From the NCBI RefSeq assembly GCF_000620145.1, contig NZ_JHVM01000008.1, forward strand, positions 296,521-360,520: 64,000 nucleotides of DNA. Reading direction: 5' to 3'. Under the pieces are notes generated by a model. That model did not search any database. It saw nothing but the letters and a program-made list of their open reading frames with translations, and was not told where the DNA came from. Source of the stretch: Deefgea rivuli DSM 18356 (GTDB lineage Bacteria; Pseudomonadota; Gammaproteobacteria; Burkholderiales; Chitinibacteraceae). Made by a program: the position numbers and the translations under genes. This document shows, piece by piece, positions 26,738 to 37,177 of this stretch. Position 1 is the stretch's first letter. Each line of letters begins with the position of its first letter.

Positions 26738-28273
26738 ATGAATTTATTAAGATCGCTGGCTGCAGTAAGCTCAATGACGATGGTTTCGCGGGTGCTCGGC
26801 TATGCGCGCGATGCAATTATGGCCAATGTTTTTGGCGCTGGCGCAGCAATGGATGCTTGGGTTGTCGCCTTTCGCTTACCTAATTTATTGCGACGTATCT
26901 TTGCAGAGGGTGCATTCTCTCAAGCCTTCGTGCCTATACTGGCAGATAATAAAAACAATAAAGGCGATGATGCCGCACGGGAGTTTCTCGCCTACGTTGC
27001 CGGTTTACTGACGCTGATTTTAGCTGCGCTCACGTTGATCGGAATGTTGACCGCACCGTGGATTATTTCTGTCGCCGCCAGTGGTTTTAATAAAGATCAA
27101 GGCCAAATGGCCTTAACCACCGATCTATTACGCATCACTTTTCCTTATATATTGCTCATTTCCCTGTCTTCATTAGCAGGCGCAGTGCTCAATACTTGGA
27201 ATAAATATTCAGTTCCAGCCTTCACGCCCACGCTCCTCAATATTTCATTTATCGTCTTTTCGCTATTTCTAACGCCCTATTTTGATCCGCCGATTATGGC
27301 GATGGCTTGGGCGCTACTCGTTGGTGGCGTGGCGCAGCTCGCTTACCAACTGCCTCACTTAAAGAAAATCGGCATGCTGGTGCGGCCTAAAATCAATCTA
27401 AAAGACCCCGAAGTATGGCGCGTACTTACCTTGATGGGGCCCGCCATTCTGGGCGTCTCTGTGAGCCAAATTTCACAACTGCTCAATCAGAACTGGGCAT
27501 CGGTTTTATCTGCCGGCTCAATGTCGTGGATTTATTACGCCGATAGATTGATGGAGCTGCCTACCGGATTATTGGGCGTTGCCTTAGGGACGATTTTATT
27601 GCCGTCGCTATCGAAAACACTAGCCAATAACGATCAAGAAGAATACTCACGCTTACTCGATTGGGGCTTAAGACTGGCGCTCATTTTGGCGCTACCTTCT
27701 GCTGTAGCACTCGCCGTGATTGCCGAGCCTTTGACTTTCACATTATTTCAAAGTGGTAAATTCTCTATTCACTCAGCAGAAATGACGCAGTTAGCATTGG
27801 TGGCTTATGCGGTCGGTATTCCTGGGCTTATTTTGATCAAGCCGCTCGCGCCTGCGTTTTATGCGCGGCAAAACATCAAAACGCCAGTCAAAATCGCTAT
27901 TTTTTCACTACTGGTTACGCAAGGCTTGAATTTGGTTTTCGTTCCTCACCTCAAGCATGTTGGCTTGCCCTTATCAATCAGCATTGCCGCCCTCGCCAAT
28001 GCATTTTTACTTTACTACCAACTGCGCAAACAAAATCTATTTTCACCACAAACTGGCTGGCTTACTTTTATCTGGAAATTAGTTCTCGCAGTTAGCATTA
28101 TGGCTGTGGCGCTACTTAGCATGATGCAAGTGATGCCTGCTTGGGCGCAGATGAATAAACTCTGGCAAACATTCAATCTCAGTATTTTGGTCGCTGGCGG
28201 CGTGTTCGCTTACTTTGCCGCATTAGGTGTACTTGGATTTAGAATCAAGCAATTCTCGCGGCGTAGCGTGTAG
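26738..28273 (+). CDS. murJ: lipid II flippase MurJ
   Basis: A 511-residue inner-membrane protein of the MVF/MurJ family with about fourteen hydrophobic helices. It flips the peptidoglycan precursor lipid II to the periplasmic face. The N-terminus [25 protein letters not shown], with the motif [22 protein letters not shown] just after helix 1, is diagnostic; the conserved Arg residues of the central cavity lie in these segments. Start at 26738 is chosen by homology and GGGAA upstream; an upstream ATG at 26672 would run through the rpsT promoter region. Confidence 0.95.
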   Translation: MNLLRSLAAVSSMTMVSRVLGYARDAIMANVFGAGAAMDAWVVAFRLPNLLRRIFAEGAFSQAFVPILADNKNNKGDDAAREFLAYVAGLLTLILAALTLIGMLTAPWIISVAASGFNKDQGQMALTTDLLRITFPYILLISLSSLAGAVLNTWNKYSVPAFTPTLLNISFIVFSLFLTPYFDPPIMAMAWALLVGGVAQLAYQLPHLKKIGMLVRPKINLKDPEVWRVLTLMGPAILGVSVSQISQLLNQNWASVLSAGSMSWIYYADRLMELPTGLLGVALGTILLPSLSKTLANNDQEEYSRLLDWGLRLALILALPSAVALAVIAEPLTFTLFQSGKFSIHSAEMTQLALVAYAVGIPGLILIKPLAPAFYARQNIKTPVKIAIFSLLVTQGLNLVFVPHLKHVGLPLSISIAALANAFLLYYQLRKQNLFSPQTGWLTFIWKLVLAVSIMAVALLSMMQVMPAWAQMNKLWQTFNLSILVAGGVFAYFAALGVLGFRIKQFSRRSV

Positions 28274-28439
28274 CACATCATTCAGCTGAGACTGCTGTGC
28301 TGAAAGTCACAATCTAAAAAGTGAAATACGAATGAGCAAAACTTATAATTTTTGAACGACAAGAGCGTCTTACATTTAAACCGCCTAAACATTTCAGTCG
28401 GCTATACTTTATCCGACAACAAATCCAAGGCGAGAAGAA

Positions 28440-31355
28440 GTGCACGATTCTGCTCAGCATAAAGTTCCGTTCTACATTCATATCGCCTATCTATTTATCG
28501 CGCTACTCATCGGCTTTGCGCTAATTAGTGGCTGGAATCAGTATCAAGCCACCAGCGTTATCCTCAAGCAATCCGCTGATCGGCAATTTCGCCTCACCGC
28601 CAAGTCGGCACTAGAAGAAGTCGAAGCTATTTATCAAAGTGGGGCACGAAATACTGAACTTATGGCGCAGCAGCGCTTAATGAATGCCAAAACGCTGGAT
28701 GAGCGACTAGATAGCCTAGGATTTCTAACCGCCTCTTTAAAACACAGCCCGGCAGTCGTTGCCCAATACATCGGCTATGAAACGGGCGATTTTTTTATGG
28801 TACGCATCCATCGCGGCCAAGCCATCATTCAAAAACGTTTTAACCCCCCCGCTGACACACTCTGGATCGTGCAAAGTGTCACCCGTGCCAACGGTCAGCC
28901 ACGTGGTGAGTATCTGTTTTATAACGCTCAGCTCAAGCTACTAGAGCGGCGGCTTGACCCCGCTTACCAATTTGATCCGCGAACGCGAGATTGGTATCAA
29001 GCCAAAGCCATGCCAGGGCAGTTACTAGTCAGCCAGCCTTATTTTTTTGCATCCAGCGGCGTAGCTGGGATTACTTTTGCGAAACAAACCAGTAATCAGC
29101 TCGGTGTAGTGGGTAGCGACATCCAATTAGAACGCATCAATGAGTTTTTACTGCGACATAAAATCACGCCAGATACACGCCTCGCTTTACTTGACCAAGA
29201 TGAGCGAGTCATCGCCAGCCATAACGGCACGCCGAATCTCGTTACTGAAGCCGATGGCAAGCCTTATCTACCCAAATTATCTTCATATGATGCATCGGTC
29301 CTGAAAGTTTTTCTGGGGATGCAACAAGGTAAAGCAGAAAATGCCAGCACCTTTGCTGCCGAACGTGGCGAAGAATGGGAAGGCTTGGCTAGGCGAATAG
29401 AGCTGCCCGAGATGGGCTCAATGCAACTGGTGATGGCAGTACCGCACAGAGAACTACTGGCCGCCGCCATCGCCGAACGCAATCGCAGTCTATTCGTTTC
29501 GGCCTTACTGATTGCGCTCGGCATCCTCGTCGCAATCTGGCTGGCATATAAAGCGTCCAAACCGATCAATGCATTAACTAAAGAAATCCAAAAAATTGAG
29601 CAATTTCAATTTGGAGATCCCGTTCACGTTAAGACCAATATTTCGGAAATTGCGCGCCTCGCCAGCAGCTTGGGCGGCATGAAAACGACGATTCACCGCT
29701 TTATGGAACTCTCGCAAGCGCTGGCCGCCGAATCCAATTTTGGCCGCTTAGTGGCGCGAATTTTGGATGAGTTAGGCAGCGTGAGCCTTGCTGAAGGTGG
29801 TGTTATTTACATTACCCACGCCGATGGGCGTCACTTAGAATCGGCGCAATATTTTTGGCAAAGCAAAGCACTCCCTGCAGCAAGCAATATCACAGTCGAT
29901 TTAGACAGTGAACACATTGTTGCCCAAGCGCTACGCAGCAATACCGTCCTGCGCACGATCTCACCTGAAGCGCTCCACCAATCCTTCCCTTTGCTGCCAG
30001 CCACAGAGAAAAACTTTACTCAACTCACGTTGCCGCTACGTAACCGCGACGGCACGCTGGTTGGCGCTTTAGCGCTGGTCATTGATGAATCATGTAAGCC
30101 CAGCGCAGATTTGCTCGCCTTTGTACAAACGATTGCCGCCACAGCAGCGGTCGCTCTTGATACGCAGCGCCTAGTCAATGAGCAAAAAGTACTGCTTGAG
30201 GCGTTTATCCAATTACTGGCTGGCGCAATTGACGCCAAAAGCCCTTATACCGGTGGCCATTGCCAGCGAGTTCCTGAACTCACCAAAATGCTAGCTCACG
30301 CAGCGCAAGCGCAAACGACAGGGCCATTTGCCGATTTCAATCTGAATGAAGCGCAATGGGAAGAATTGCACATCGCCGCGTGGTTGCACGATTGCGGCAA
30401 GGTCACAACGCCAGAGTATGTAGTCGATAAAGCCACTAAACTCGAAACGCTGTACGACCGCATCCATGAAGTACGCATGCGCTTTGAAGTGTTAAAACGC
30501 GATGCTGAAATTAGCTGCTGGCAAGCGATTGCTCAAGGTGGCGATCATGCAGCATGCCAAGCGCAACTGGCGCAGGAACTGGCAACGCTAGATGAGGAGT
30601 ACGCTTTTATTGCTACTTGCAATGAAGGTGGTGAATTTATGGCTCCCGAAAAAATCGACCGCCTCAAGCAAATCGCCGGCCGCACTTGGCTGCGTACGCT
30701 ATCGGACCGAATCGGTATTGCGCATGAAGAAAAAGAGCGCAAAGCGCGCGAACCTGAAACGCCACTACCCGTTGTTGAAGCCTTATTGGCCGATAAGGCT
30801 GAGCATATTTTGATTCGTAGCGAGCGCGATAAACTTGCGGAAGACAATCCATGGGGATTTAAGGTTAAAGTCCCCGAGTGTATGTATAACCGTGGAGAGC
30901 TTTATAACCTTGGCGTAGCGAAAGGTACCCTATCGACAGAAGAACGTTACAAGATTAACGAGCATATTATCCAGACCATTATCATGCTGGAAAAACTCCC
31001 CCTCCCACGCCACTTACGCCGCGTACCGGAAATTGCCGGTGGCCATCATGAAAAAATGGATGGCAGCGGTTATCCAAAACGCCTCAAACGCGATGAAATG
31101 AGCTGGCCAGCGCGCATGATGGCGATTGCCGATATTTTCGAAGCGCTCACCGCCGTTGATAGACCCTACAAAAAAGGTAAAACGCTCTCAGAATCGATCA
31201 AAATCATGGGGTTTATGGTGAACGATCAGCATATTGACCCCGAAATATTCTCGCTCTTTTTAAGCGAGGGGTTGTATCTGCAATATGCGCAGCGCCATAT
31301 GAAACCCGAGCAAATCGACGAAGTTGACATTTCGCCTTATGTAAAAACGCTATAA
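28440..31355 (+). CDS. membrane-bound HD-GYP phosphodiesterase
   Basis: A 971-residue sensor. A membrane helix (~10-30) is followed by a periplasmic dCache-like domain (~35-335), a second helix (~345-365), HAMP (~365-420), GAF (~425-585) and the HD-GYP domain (~600-950). The metal-binding pair HD is at 650-651 (WLHDCGK) and the subfamily motif HHEKMDGSGYP starts at 869, followed by ARMMAIADIFEALTAVDRPYKKG, so it should hydrolyse c-di-GMP. Between HD and HHE there is an insertion of roughly 150 residues relative to short HD-GYP domains. The start is GTG at 28440 with AAGG upstream. No adjacent partner gene. Confidence 0.92.
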   Translation: MHDSAQHKVPFYIHIAYLFIALLIGFALISGWNQYQATSVILKQSADRQFRLTAKSALEEVEAIYQSGARNTELMAQQRLMNAKTLDERLDSLGFLTASLKHSPAVVAQYIGYETGDFFMVRIHRGQAIIQKRFNPPADTLWIVQSVTRANGQPRGEYLFYNAQLKLLERRLDPAYQFDPRTRDWYQAKAMPGQLLVSQPYFFASSGVAGITFAKQTSNQLGVVGSDIQLERINEFLLRHKITPDTRLALLDQDERVIASHNGTPNLVTEADGKPYLPKLSSYDASVLKVFLGMQQGKAENASTFAAERGEEWEGLARRIELPEMGSMQLVMAVPHRELLAAAIAERNRSLFVSALLIALGILVAIWLAYKASKPINALTKEIQKIEQFQFGDPVHVKTNISEIARLASSLGGMKTTIHRFMELSQALAAESNFGRLVARILDELGSVSLAEGGVIYITHADGRHLESAQYFWQSKALPAASNITVDLDSEHIVAQALRSNTVLRTISPEALHQSFPLLPATEKNFTQLTLPLRNRDGTLVGALALVIDESCKPSADLLAFVQTIAATAAVALDTQRLVNEQKVLLEAFIQLLAGAIDAKSPYTGGHCQRVPELTKMLAHAAQAQTTGPFADFNLNEAQWEELHIAAWLHDCGKVTTPEYVVDKATKLETLYDRIHEVRMRFEVLKRDAEISCWQAIAQGGDHAACQAQLAQELATLDEEYAFIATCNEGGEFMAPEKIDRLKQIAGRTWLRTLSDRIGIAHEEKERKAREPETPLPVVEALLADKAEHILIRSERDKLAEDNPWGFKVKVPECMYNRGELYNLGVAKGTLSTEERYKINEHIIQTIIMLEKLPLPRHLRRVPEIAGGHHEKMDGSGYPKRLKRDEMSWPARMMAIADIFEALTAVDRPYKKGKTLSESIKIMGFMVNDQHIDPEIFSLFLSEGLYLQYAQRHMKPEQIDEVDISPYVKTL

Positions 31356-31362
31356 ATCCTCA

Positions 31363-31387
31363 AGCCAGCACCAGCTGGCTTTTTTTA
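31363..31387 (+). terminator. intrinsic terminator after the HD-GYP gene
   Basis: Stem AGCCAGC/GCTGGCT (31363-31369 with 31374-31380), loop ACCA, then seven T. Confidence 0.9.
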
Positions 31388-31554
31388 TCTTCGACCAATA
31401 AAAACCAATCTAGGCCAGCAAGATCAGTCCACAAATCCCCCTCAACGGCGCGTATGCGTGCAGCGTTGCGTTCAATAATCGTGCTAAAATCACGGCAAAT
31501 TGATAGCAATTTAAGGCAAAAAGGCCTTTTTTCTTTATCTAAATGGAGCACTGC

Positions 31555-32757
31555 ATGTCGTCTTCGATTTTTGCCGCCGTAGAAATGGCCCCCCGCGACC
31601 CAATCTTGGGTCTGAACGAATCTTTCAACGCCGATACCCGTGACTTTAAAGTCAACCTAGGGGTCGGCGTTTATTTTAATGACGAAGGCAAAATTCCTTT
31701 ATTGGCGGCAGTGAAATCGGCAGAGCAAGTACGCTTGGCCGCACAGCCTCCGCGCGGCTACCAAGCCATCGAAGGCAACCCAGCTTACAACGCGGGCGTG
31801 CAAAATCTATTGTTCGGTACTGAAAGCGAATTGACTGCGGCTGGCCGCGTTGTGACCGCACAAGCATTGGGCGGCACTGGCGCGCTGCGTATTGGTGGTG
31901 ATTTCTTGTACCGCTTGAATCCAAACGCAACCGTTTACATCAGCAATCCAAGCTGGGAAAACCACCGCGCTATTTTTGAAGCCGCCGGCTTTACCGTGGC
32001 GGATTATGCCTACTACGATGCAGCAACACGCGGCGTTGATTTCGCAGCAATGAAAACGAACTTGCTCAGCCTTCAACCTGGCTCGGTCATCATCTTGCAC
32101 GCTTGCTGCCATAACCCAACGGGCGCTGATTTGTCGGATGCACAATGGGGCGAAGTGGTTGAAGTTTGCCGCGAACGCGGTTTGGTTCCGTTCCTCGACA
32201 TGGCTTACCAAGGTTTTGCTGAAGGCATCGATGCAGACTCAGTAGCTGTCAAAGCATTTGCAGCTTCTGGCTTGCAATTCTTGATCTCTAGCTCGTTCTC
32301 AAAAAGCTTCTCTTTGTATGGCGAACGCGTTGGCGCATTGTCGATCATCACTTCGAGCAAAGAAGAGTCTGGCCGTGTATTAAGCCAACTGAAACGCGTA
32401 ATCCGTACCAATTACTCTAACCCACCAATCCACGGTGGCGCAGTCGTTGCTGCTGTATTGGCGAGTCCAGAATTGCGTGCAATGTGGGAAGAAGAACTCG
32501 GCGTGATGCGTGTTCGTATCCGCGCAATGCGTTCAGGCTTGGTTGAAAAGCTCGCTGCACGCGGCGTGGCGCAAGACTTCAGCTTTGTGACTCAGCAACG
32601 CGGTATGTTTTCGTACACGGGTTTGACTGCGGCGCAAGTTGAAAAACTACAAACTGAATACGGCATCTACGCCGTTTCAACAGGCCGCATCTGCTTGGCC
32701 GCACTGAACAACAAAAACATCGACTATGTAGCCGATGCGATTGCTAAAGTGCTTTAA
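31555..32757 (+). CDS. class I aspartate/aromatic amino-acid aminotransferase
   Basis: A 400-residue PLP enzyme of the AspC/TyrB group (subfamily I-alpha). Signatures: VNLGVGVYFNDEGKIPLLAAVKSAE at the start, NPSWENH, HACCHNPTGAD, the PLP lysine in SSSFSKSFSLYGERVG, and the substrate-carboxylate Arg near the C-terminus (GRICLAALN). It moves amino groups between glutamate/2-oxoglutarate and aspartate or aromatic amino acids; which is preferred cannot be told here. ATG at 31555 is chosen because GGAG lies 6 bases upstream; an ATG at 31543 overlaps that site. Confidence 0.92.
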   Translation: MSSSIFAAVEMAPRDPILGLNESFNADTRDFKVNLGVGVYFNDEGKIPLLAAVKSAEQVRLAAQPPRGYQAIEGNPAYNAGVQNLLFGTESELTAAGRVVTAQALGGTGALRIGGDFLYRLNPNATVYISNPSWENHRAIFEAAGFTVADYAYYDAATRGVDFAAMKTNLLSLQPGSVIILHACCHNPTGADLSDAQWGEVVEVCRERGLVPFLDMAYQGFAEGIDADSVAVKAFAASGLQFLISSSFSKSFSLYGERVGALSIITSSKEESGRVLSQLKRVIRTNYSNPPIHGGAVVAAVLASPELRAMWEEELGVMRVRIRAMRSGLVEKLAARGVAQDFSFVTQQRGMFSYTGLTAAQVEKLQTEYGIYAVSTGRICLAALNNKNIDYVADAIAKVL

Positions 32758-32780
32758 GCAATAAAGTATCTACATCAACT

Positions 32781-32862
32781 CGTCATTCCGGCGTAGGCCG
32801 GAATCCAGCTGCAATGGTTATTTTACCGTCGCGCTAGATACCGGCCTACGCCGGTATGACGA
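32781..32862. repeat. CGTCATTCCGGC-type 82-bp inverted repeat
   Basis: CGTCATTCCGGCGTAGGCCG on the left pairs with the right half CGGCCTACGCCGGTATGACG around ~40 bases. Each half is a hairpin in itself. This type of intergenic repeat (CGTCATTCC...GGAATGACG) is common in proteobacteria. Confidence 0.85.
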
Positions 32863-32911
32863 AGCTGTGAGGCATTTCAAACTGATGTAGATGCTCATGA
32901 TAGATAAATAC

Positions 32912-32944
32912 AAAAAAGCCACGAGATCACTCGTGGCTTTTTAT
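32912..32944. terminator. bidirectional terminator between the aminotransferase gene and dnaJ
   Basis: Perfect 8-bp stem GCCACGAG/CTCGTGGC (32918-32925 with 32930-32937), loop ATCA, flanked by A6 and a T-rich run. Confidence 0.9.
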
Positions 32945-32962
32945 TTTCAATCATCAATCAAA

Positions 32963-34087
32963 TCACGTCGCGAAAAAATCTTTCACTTTATCCATAAACG
33001 ATTTGGCACGTGGATTGTGTTTATCCGAATCGCCTTGGCTGATTTCTTCAAACTCTTTGAGCAACTCTTTCTGCCGTGACGTCAGCTTCACAGGTGTTTC
33101 AACCACGACATGGCACATCAAGTCGCCGGTAATCGCGCTGCGTACGCCTTTGATACCTTTGCTGCGCAAGCGGAACACTTGGCCAGTTTGCGTTTCAGGT
33201 GGAATCGTAATCCGCGCCTTGCCCGACAGCGTTGGGATTTCAATCTCACCACCCAATGCCGCGCAACTAAAGCTGATCGGCATTTCGCAATGCAAATCGT
33301 TGCCTTCGCGATTAAACACTGCGTGCTCTTTCACGTGAATCACAACATACAAATCACCCGGAGGGCCGCCGTTCACGCCAGACTCACCTTCACCGCTTAA
33401 GCGGATACGGTCGCCTTCATCAACGCCAACAGGGATCTTAACTGCCAAGGTTTTATGCGTTGCAACGCGTCCTGTACCTTTACACGGACGGCATGGGTCA
33501 GGAATGTATTTACCCGAACCATGGCACGTTGGGCAGGTTTGCTGCACGCTGAAAAAGCCTTGCGACACGCGAACTTGACCGTGGCCGCCACAAGTGTGGC
33601 AAGTTTTCGCTTCAGTACCTGGTTTCGCGCCAGAGCCGTGGCAAACATCGCACTCATCATGCGATGGAATCTTGATTTGCTTTTCAACGCCGCGAGCGGC
33701 TTCTTCTAGCGAGATTTCCATGTTGTAACGCAAATCTGCGCCACGATAGACATTGCTACGTCCACCGCCGCCACGACCCGCGCCACCACCGAAAATATCA
33801 CCAAAAATATCAGCGAAATCGCCGAAACCACCACCGCCGCCACCGCCCATACCCGCTTGCTGATCCACGCCAGCATGGCCGTATTGATCGTAGGCTGCGC
33901 GTTTTTGTGCGTCAGATAAAATCTCGTAGGCTTCTTTGCCTTCTTTAAATTTATCTTCTGCTTCTTTGCTATCCGGATTGCGGTCCGGATGGTATTTCAT
34001 CGCCAGTTTGCGATACGCTTTTTTAATTTCTTCATCTGAAGCATCACGATTGATGCCTAAAATGTCGTAAAAATCTTTTTTCGCCAT
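32963..34087 (-). CDS. dnaJ: chaperone DnaJ (Hsp40)
   Basis: A 374-residue co-chaperone that stimulates DnaK ATPase and delivers unfolded clients. Order: J domain (1-70, with YHPDRNPDS), Gly/Phe-rich linker ([23 protein letters not shown]), zinc region with four CxxCxGxG repeats ([32 protein letters not shown]) and C-terminal client-binding domains. All metal cysteines are present. GAGG precedes the ATG at 34087. It follows dnaK by 72 bases and ends at a strong terminator. Confidence 0.97.
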   Translation of the reverse strand: MAKKDFYDILGINRDASDEEIKKAYRKLAMKYHPDRNPDSKEAEDKFKEGKEAYEILSDAQKRAAYDQYGHAGVDQQAGMGGGGGGGFGDFADIFGDIFGGGAGRGGGGRSNVYRGADLRYNMEISLEEAARGVEKQIKIPSHDECDVCHGSGAKPGTEAKTCHTCGGHGQVRVSQGFFSVQQTCPTCHGSGKYIPDPCRPCKGTGRVATHKTLAVKIPVGVDEGDRIRLSGEGESGVNGGPPGDLYVVIHVKEHAVFNREGNDLHCEMPISFSCAALGGEIEIPTLSGKARITIPPETQTGQVFRLRSKGIKGVRSAITGDLMCHVVVETPVKLTSRQKELLKEFEEISQGDSDKHNPRAKSFMDKVKDFFAT

Positions 34088-34159
34088 GGTACTTTTCCTC
34101 GATACAAAAAGGCACAGCCGCCTGCAATGCAAGCGCTGTGCCTATCTGCTTATGCCAAA

Positions 34160-36073
34160 TTACTTGCCGTCTTTTACTTCGGTAAATTCAGCATCTACCA
34201 CGTTGCCGTCGTCTTTTGCATCACTAGCAGGTGCATCAGTTTCTGGTGCGGCTTGCTCAGCGTACATTTTCTCAGCAACTTTGTGGCTCGCTTGCATCAG
34301 CGCTTCGGTTTTGGCTTCGATCACTTCTTTGTCGTCGCCTTTCACCACTTCTTCCAGCTCTTTCACCGCAGCTTCGATGGCTGTTTTTTCATCCGCAGTC
34401 ACTTTGTCGCCAGCATCGGCCAACATTTTAGTCACTTGATGAATCATGCCTTCGCCTGCGTTGCGCGCTTGGACTAATTCAAGCAATTTCTTGTCTTCTT
34501 CAGCATTCAACTCAGCGTCTTTGACCATCGCTTCGATTTCTGCTTCTGACAAACCTGAAGAAGCTTGAATCGTGATTTTGGCTTCTTTGCCCGAAGCTTT
34601 ATCTTTCGCGCCAACGTGCAAGATACCGTTTGCATCGATGTCAAAAGTCACTTCAATTTGTGGCACACCGCGTGCTGCTGGTGGAATATCACCCAAATTG
34701 AACTGACCCAACGATTTATTCGCCGACGCTTTTTCACGTTCACCTTGCAACACGTGAATCGTTACTGCGTTTTGGTTGTCTTCCGCTGTCGAGAAGGTTT
34801 GCGATGCCTTAGTTGGAATCGTCGTGTTCTTTTTGATCAGCTTCGTCAACACGCCGCCCAAGGTTTCGATACCGAGTGACAATGGCGTAACGTCAAGCAA
34901 CAAGATGTCCTTGCGATCGCCACCCAATACCGCGCCTTGCAATGCAGCACCAACGGCAACGGCTTCGTCTGGATTCACGTCACGACGTGGCTCTTTGCCG
35001 AAGAACTCTTTTACCGCTTCCATTACTTTTGGCATACGCGTTTGACCGCCGACCAAAATCACATCATCGATATCCGATGCTTTCAAACCAGCGTCTTTCA
35101 ACGCGATCTTGCATGGCTCAATCGAGCGAGCGATCAAATCATCAACGAGCGATTCAAATTTCGCACGAGTGATTTTCAATACCAAATGCTTAGGACCCGT
35201 TGCATCCATTGTCACGTATGGCAAGTTAATTTCAGTTTGCGCGCCGCTCGACAATTCGATTTTGGCTTTTTCTGCCGCTTCTTTCAGGCGTTGCAATGCC
35301 ATTACGTCTTGTTTCAGGTCAATGCCTTGTTCTTTCTTGAACTCAGCAATGATGTAATCCATCAGACGTTGGTCAAAGTCTTCACCGCCCAAGAACGTAT
35401 CGCCATTGGTCGCCAATACTTCAAATGCCGTTGAACCATCCACATCAGCGATGTCGATAATCGAAATATCAAACGTACCGCCCCCCAAGTCGTAAACCGC
35501 AACTTTGCGATCGCCTTGGCCCACTTTATCCATACCAAACGCCATTGCCGCAGCAGTTGGCTCATTGATAATGCGTTTTACATCCAGACCAGCGATACGG
35601 CCTGCGTCTTTAGTGGCTTGACGTTGGCTATCGTTAAAGTAAGCAGGAACCGTAATCACGGCTTCAGTTACTTCTTCACCGAGGTAGTCTTCGGCGGTTT
35701 TTTTCATTTTGCGCAAAATTTCAGCAGAAATTTGCGGTGGTGCCATTTTTTTGTCGCGAACTGAAACCCAAGCATCGCCATTATCTGCAGCAACAATCGT
35801 GAATGGCATTGAATCGATATCTTTTTTCACTTCTTTATCGACAAACTTGCGGCCGATCAAACGCTTTACCGCGTACAAAGTATTTTTTGGATTCGTTACT
35901 GCTTGGCGTTTAGCAGGAGCACCTACCAAAATTTCGCCGTCTTCTTGATACGCAATGATCGATGGCGTAGTACGTGCGCCTTCGGCGTTTTCAATCACTT
36001 TTGGTTGACCGTTTTCGATCACTGCAACACATGAGTTAGTTGTACCTAAGTCGATACCAATAATTTTAGCCAT
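34160..36073 (-). CDS. dnaK: chaperone DnaK (Hsp70)
   Basis: A 637-residue ATP-dependent chaperone. The actin-like ATPase domain has [25 protein letters not shown] and [10 protein letters not shown]; the linker is [11 protein letters not shown]; the substrate-binding beta domain is followed by an alpha lid and an acidic tail ending DAEFTEVKD. Length is normal. The ATG at 36073 has AAGGAAGAG upstream. A sigma-32 promoter of its own lies 72-101 bases upstream, in addition to read-through from grpE. Confidence 0.98.
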   Translation of the reverse strand: MAKIIGIDLGTTNSCVAVIENGQPKVIENAEGARTTPSIIAYQEDGEILVGAPAKRQAVTNPKNTLYAVKRLIGRKFVDKEVKKDIDSMPFTIVAADNGDAWVSVRDKKMAPPQISAEILRKMKKTAEDYLGEEVTEAVITVPAYFNDSQRQATKDAGRIAGLDVKRIINEPTAAAMAFGMDKVGQGDRKVAVYDLGGGTFDISIIDIADVDGSTAFEVLATNGDTFLGGEDFDQRLMDYIIAEFKKEQGIDLKQDVMALQRLKEAAEKAKIELSSGAQTEINLPYVTMDATGPKHLVLKITRAKFESLVDDLIARSIEPCKIALKDAGLKASDIDDVILVGGQTRMPKVMEAVKEFFGKEPRRDVNPDEAVAVGAALQGAVLGGDRKDILLLDVTPLSLGIETLGGVLTKLIKKNTTIPTKASQTFSTAEDNQNAVTIHVLQGEREKASANKSLGQFNLGDIPPAARGVPQIEVTFDIDANGILHVGAKDKASGKEAKITIQASSGLSEAEIEAMVKDAELNAEEDKKLLELVQARNAGEGMIHQVTKMLADAGDKVTADEKTAIEAAVKELEEVVKGDDKEVIEAKTEALMQASHKVAEKMYAEQAAPETDAPASDAKDDGNVVDAEFTEVKDGK

Positions 36074-36144
36074 TTTTCTCTTCCTTCTTTTAACGTTGCT
36101 GCTCACGCTAAGCGGAGCACTTTGATTAAATAACCTTAATAATC

Positions 36145-36174
36145 AAGTGGGGATTGCCCGTAACATTTCAAGCC
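36145..36174 (-). promoter_or_regulatory. sigma-32 heat-shock promoter for dnaK
   Basis: On the minus strand GGCTTGAAA (36166-36174), 13 bases, then CCCCACTT (36145-36152). The heat-shock consensus is CTTGAAA-N13-14-CCCCATNT; the -35 is perfect and the -10 has one mismatch. Confidence 0.85.
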
Positions 36175-36206
36175 CACATCCCCACTTATGCGATGTAATT
36201 ATTTGT

Positions 36207-36291
36207 GCAAAAATTTTATGGCAAGGCGTCGAAGTCGTAGACAGTACATTCAGTACGGCAAGACGAGACAACGATGCCAGAAAACTTTTGC
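36207..36291. repeat. CAAAAGTTTT-type hairpin element between grpE and dnaK
   Basis: GCAAAAATTTTATGGCA on the left pairs imperfectly with the right end TGCCAGAAAACTTTTGC; the centre carries a second palindrome (GTACATTCAGTAC). A shorter copy of the same family is at 61022-61079. It lies upstream of the dnaK promoter, in the grpE 3' region. Confidence 0.7.
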
Positions 36292-36302
36292 TTAAAACTA
36301 AA

Positions 36303-36836
36303 TTATTTCGCAGCGGCCACAATCACCATCGCAGGGCGAATCACCCGACCTGATAACTCATAACCTTTTTGCATCACTTGGATGACGGTATTCGGCTCTT
36401 CGTCAGATGGCGCCATTGAGATCGCTTGGTGCTTATTTGGATCTAATTTTTCGCCGATTGGATTAATTTCCAATAAATCGAACTTCTCAAATGCCGTCGT
36501 CAAGCTTTTTGCAGTCAAATCAACACCAGTTTTCAGACCTTCAAAATTACCCGATTGATCCAGCAAAGCCATATCAATCGCATCTTTAACTGCAATAATT
36601 TCACGAGCAAACTTCTCAACAGCAAATTTGCGGGTTCTTTCGTTTTCTTCAAGTGCTCGGCGACGTGCATTTTCAGCTTCAGCGCGGATATATAAGATAT
36701 CTTGGCGCGCCTTATCCAAATCGGCCAAAGCGGCGGCCAATTGTGTATCCAGCGCATTTGCTGCGTCTGCATCAGTGTTTACTTCAGTTTGTGGCTCAAG
36801 GGCCACTTCTTGCTCTTGCGTATTATCTTGGCTCAT
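36303..36836 (-). CDS. grpE: nucleotide exchange factor GrpE
   Basis: A 177-residue dimeric protein that releases ADP from DnaK. The acidic disordered start (QEQEVALEPQTEVNTDAD) is followed by the long coiled-coil helix (~30-90; RAEAENARRRALEENERTRK) and the beta-wing with NPIGEKLDPNKHQAIS and GYELSGRVIRPAMVIVA. GGAGTG precedes the ATG. It is the first gene of the grpE-dnaK-dnaJ cluster and has its own sigma-32 promoter. Confidence 0.97.
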   Translation of the reverse strand: MSQDNTQEQEVALEPQTEVNTDADAANALDTQLAAALADLDKARQDILYIRAEAENARRRALEENERTRKFAVEKFAREIIAVKDAIDMALLDQSGNFEGLKTGVDLTAKSLTTAFEKFDLLEINPIGEKLDPNKHQAISMAPSDEEPNTVIQVMQKGYELSGRVIRPAMVIVAAAK

Positions 36837-36870
36837 TTTTTGTCACTCCATATATTGCGTTCCCGTATGA

Positions 36871-36899
36871 AATGGGGATAGCCACACTCATTTCAAGGG
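36871..36899 (-). promoter_or_regulatory. sigma-32 heat-shock promoter for grpE
   Basis: On the minus strand CCCTTGAAA (36891-36899), 13 bases, then CCCCATT (36871-36877). This is an essentially perfect match to the heat-shock consensus, ~35 bases upstream of the grpE start. Confidence 0.9.
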
Positions 36900-37177
36900 C
36901 AAAACCATGCCAATGACGAATCAAAGCGATTCATACGGAAATTGAAAACCCAATAAAAGCATGTAGTCAGGATGGTTTTGGTAAAACTAAATACACCTAC
37001 GCCAAATGCCCACCACCACTCCATCTGCTCTCCATTTCCAGTACAGACAAGCCCCAATATGTAGTATAAAAATTTCGACTACACTATGCTGCATCGCAAT
37101 ATATTTATTGCGATGCAAAAAATACCTGCTTCAATGAAAACGATCAGGGTCGCACCCTTACCAACACGGAGATCAGT
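36900..37177. other. intergenic space between grpE and aceA
   Basis: Together with the grpE leader this is 341 bases without a gene. It holds the grpE heat-shock promoter at its left end and must hold the aceA promoter, for which no convincing -35/-10 pair was found. ATATATTTATTGCGATGC near 37100 repeats GCATCGCAATATA just upstream as a short palindrome (37090-37118). Confidence 0.5.

Noticed and set aside
33397..33687. frame inside dnaJ suggesting a second gene
   Set aside because: It is a shifted reading of the DnaJ zinc region; cysteine repeats appear only in the true frame.
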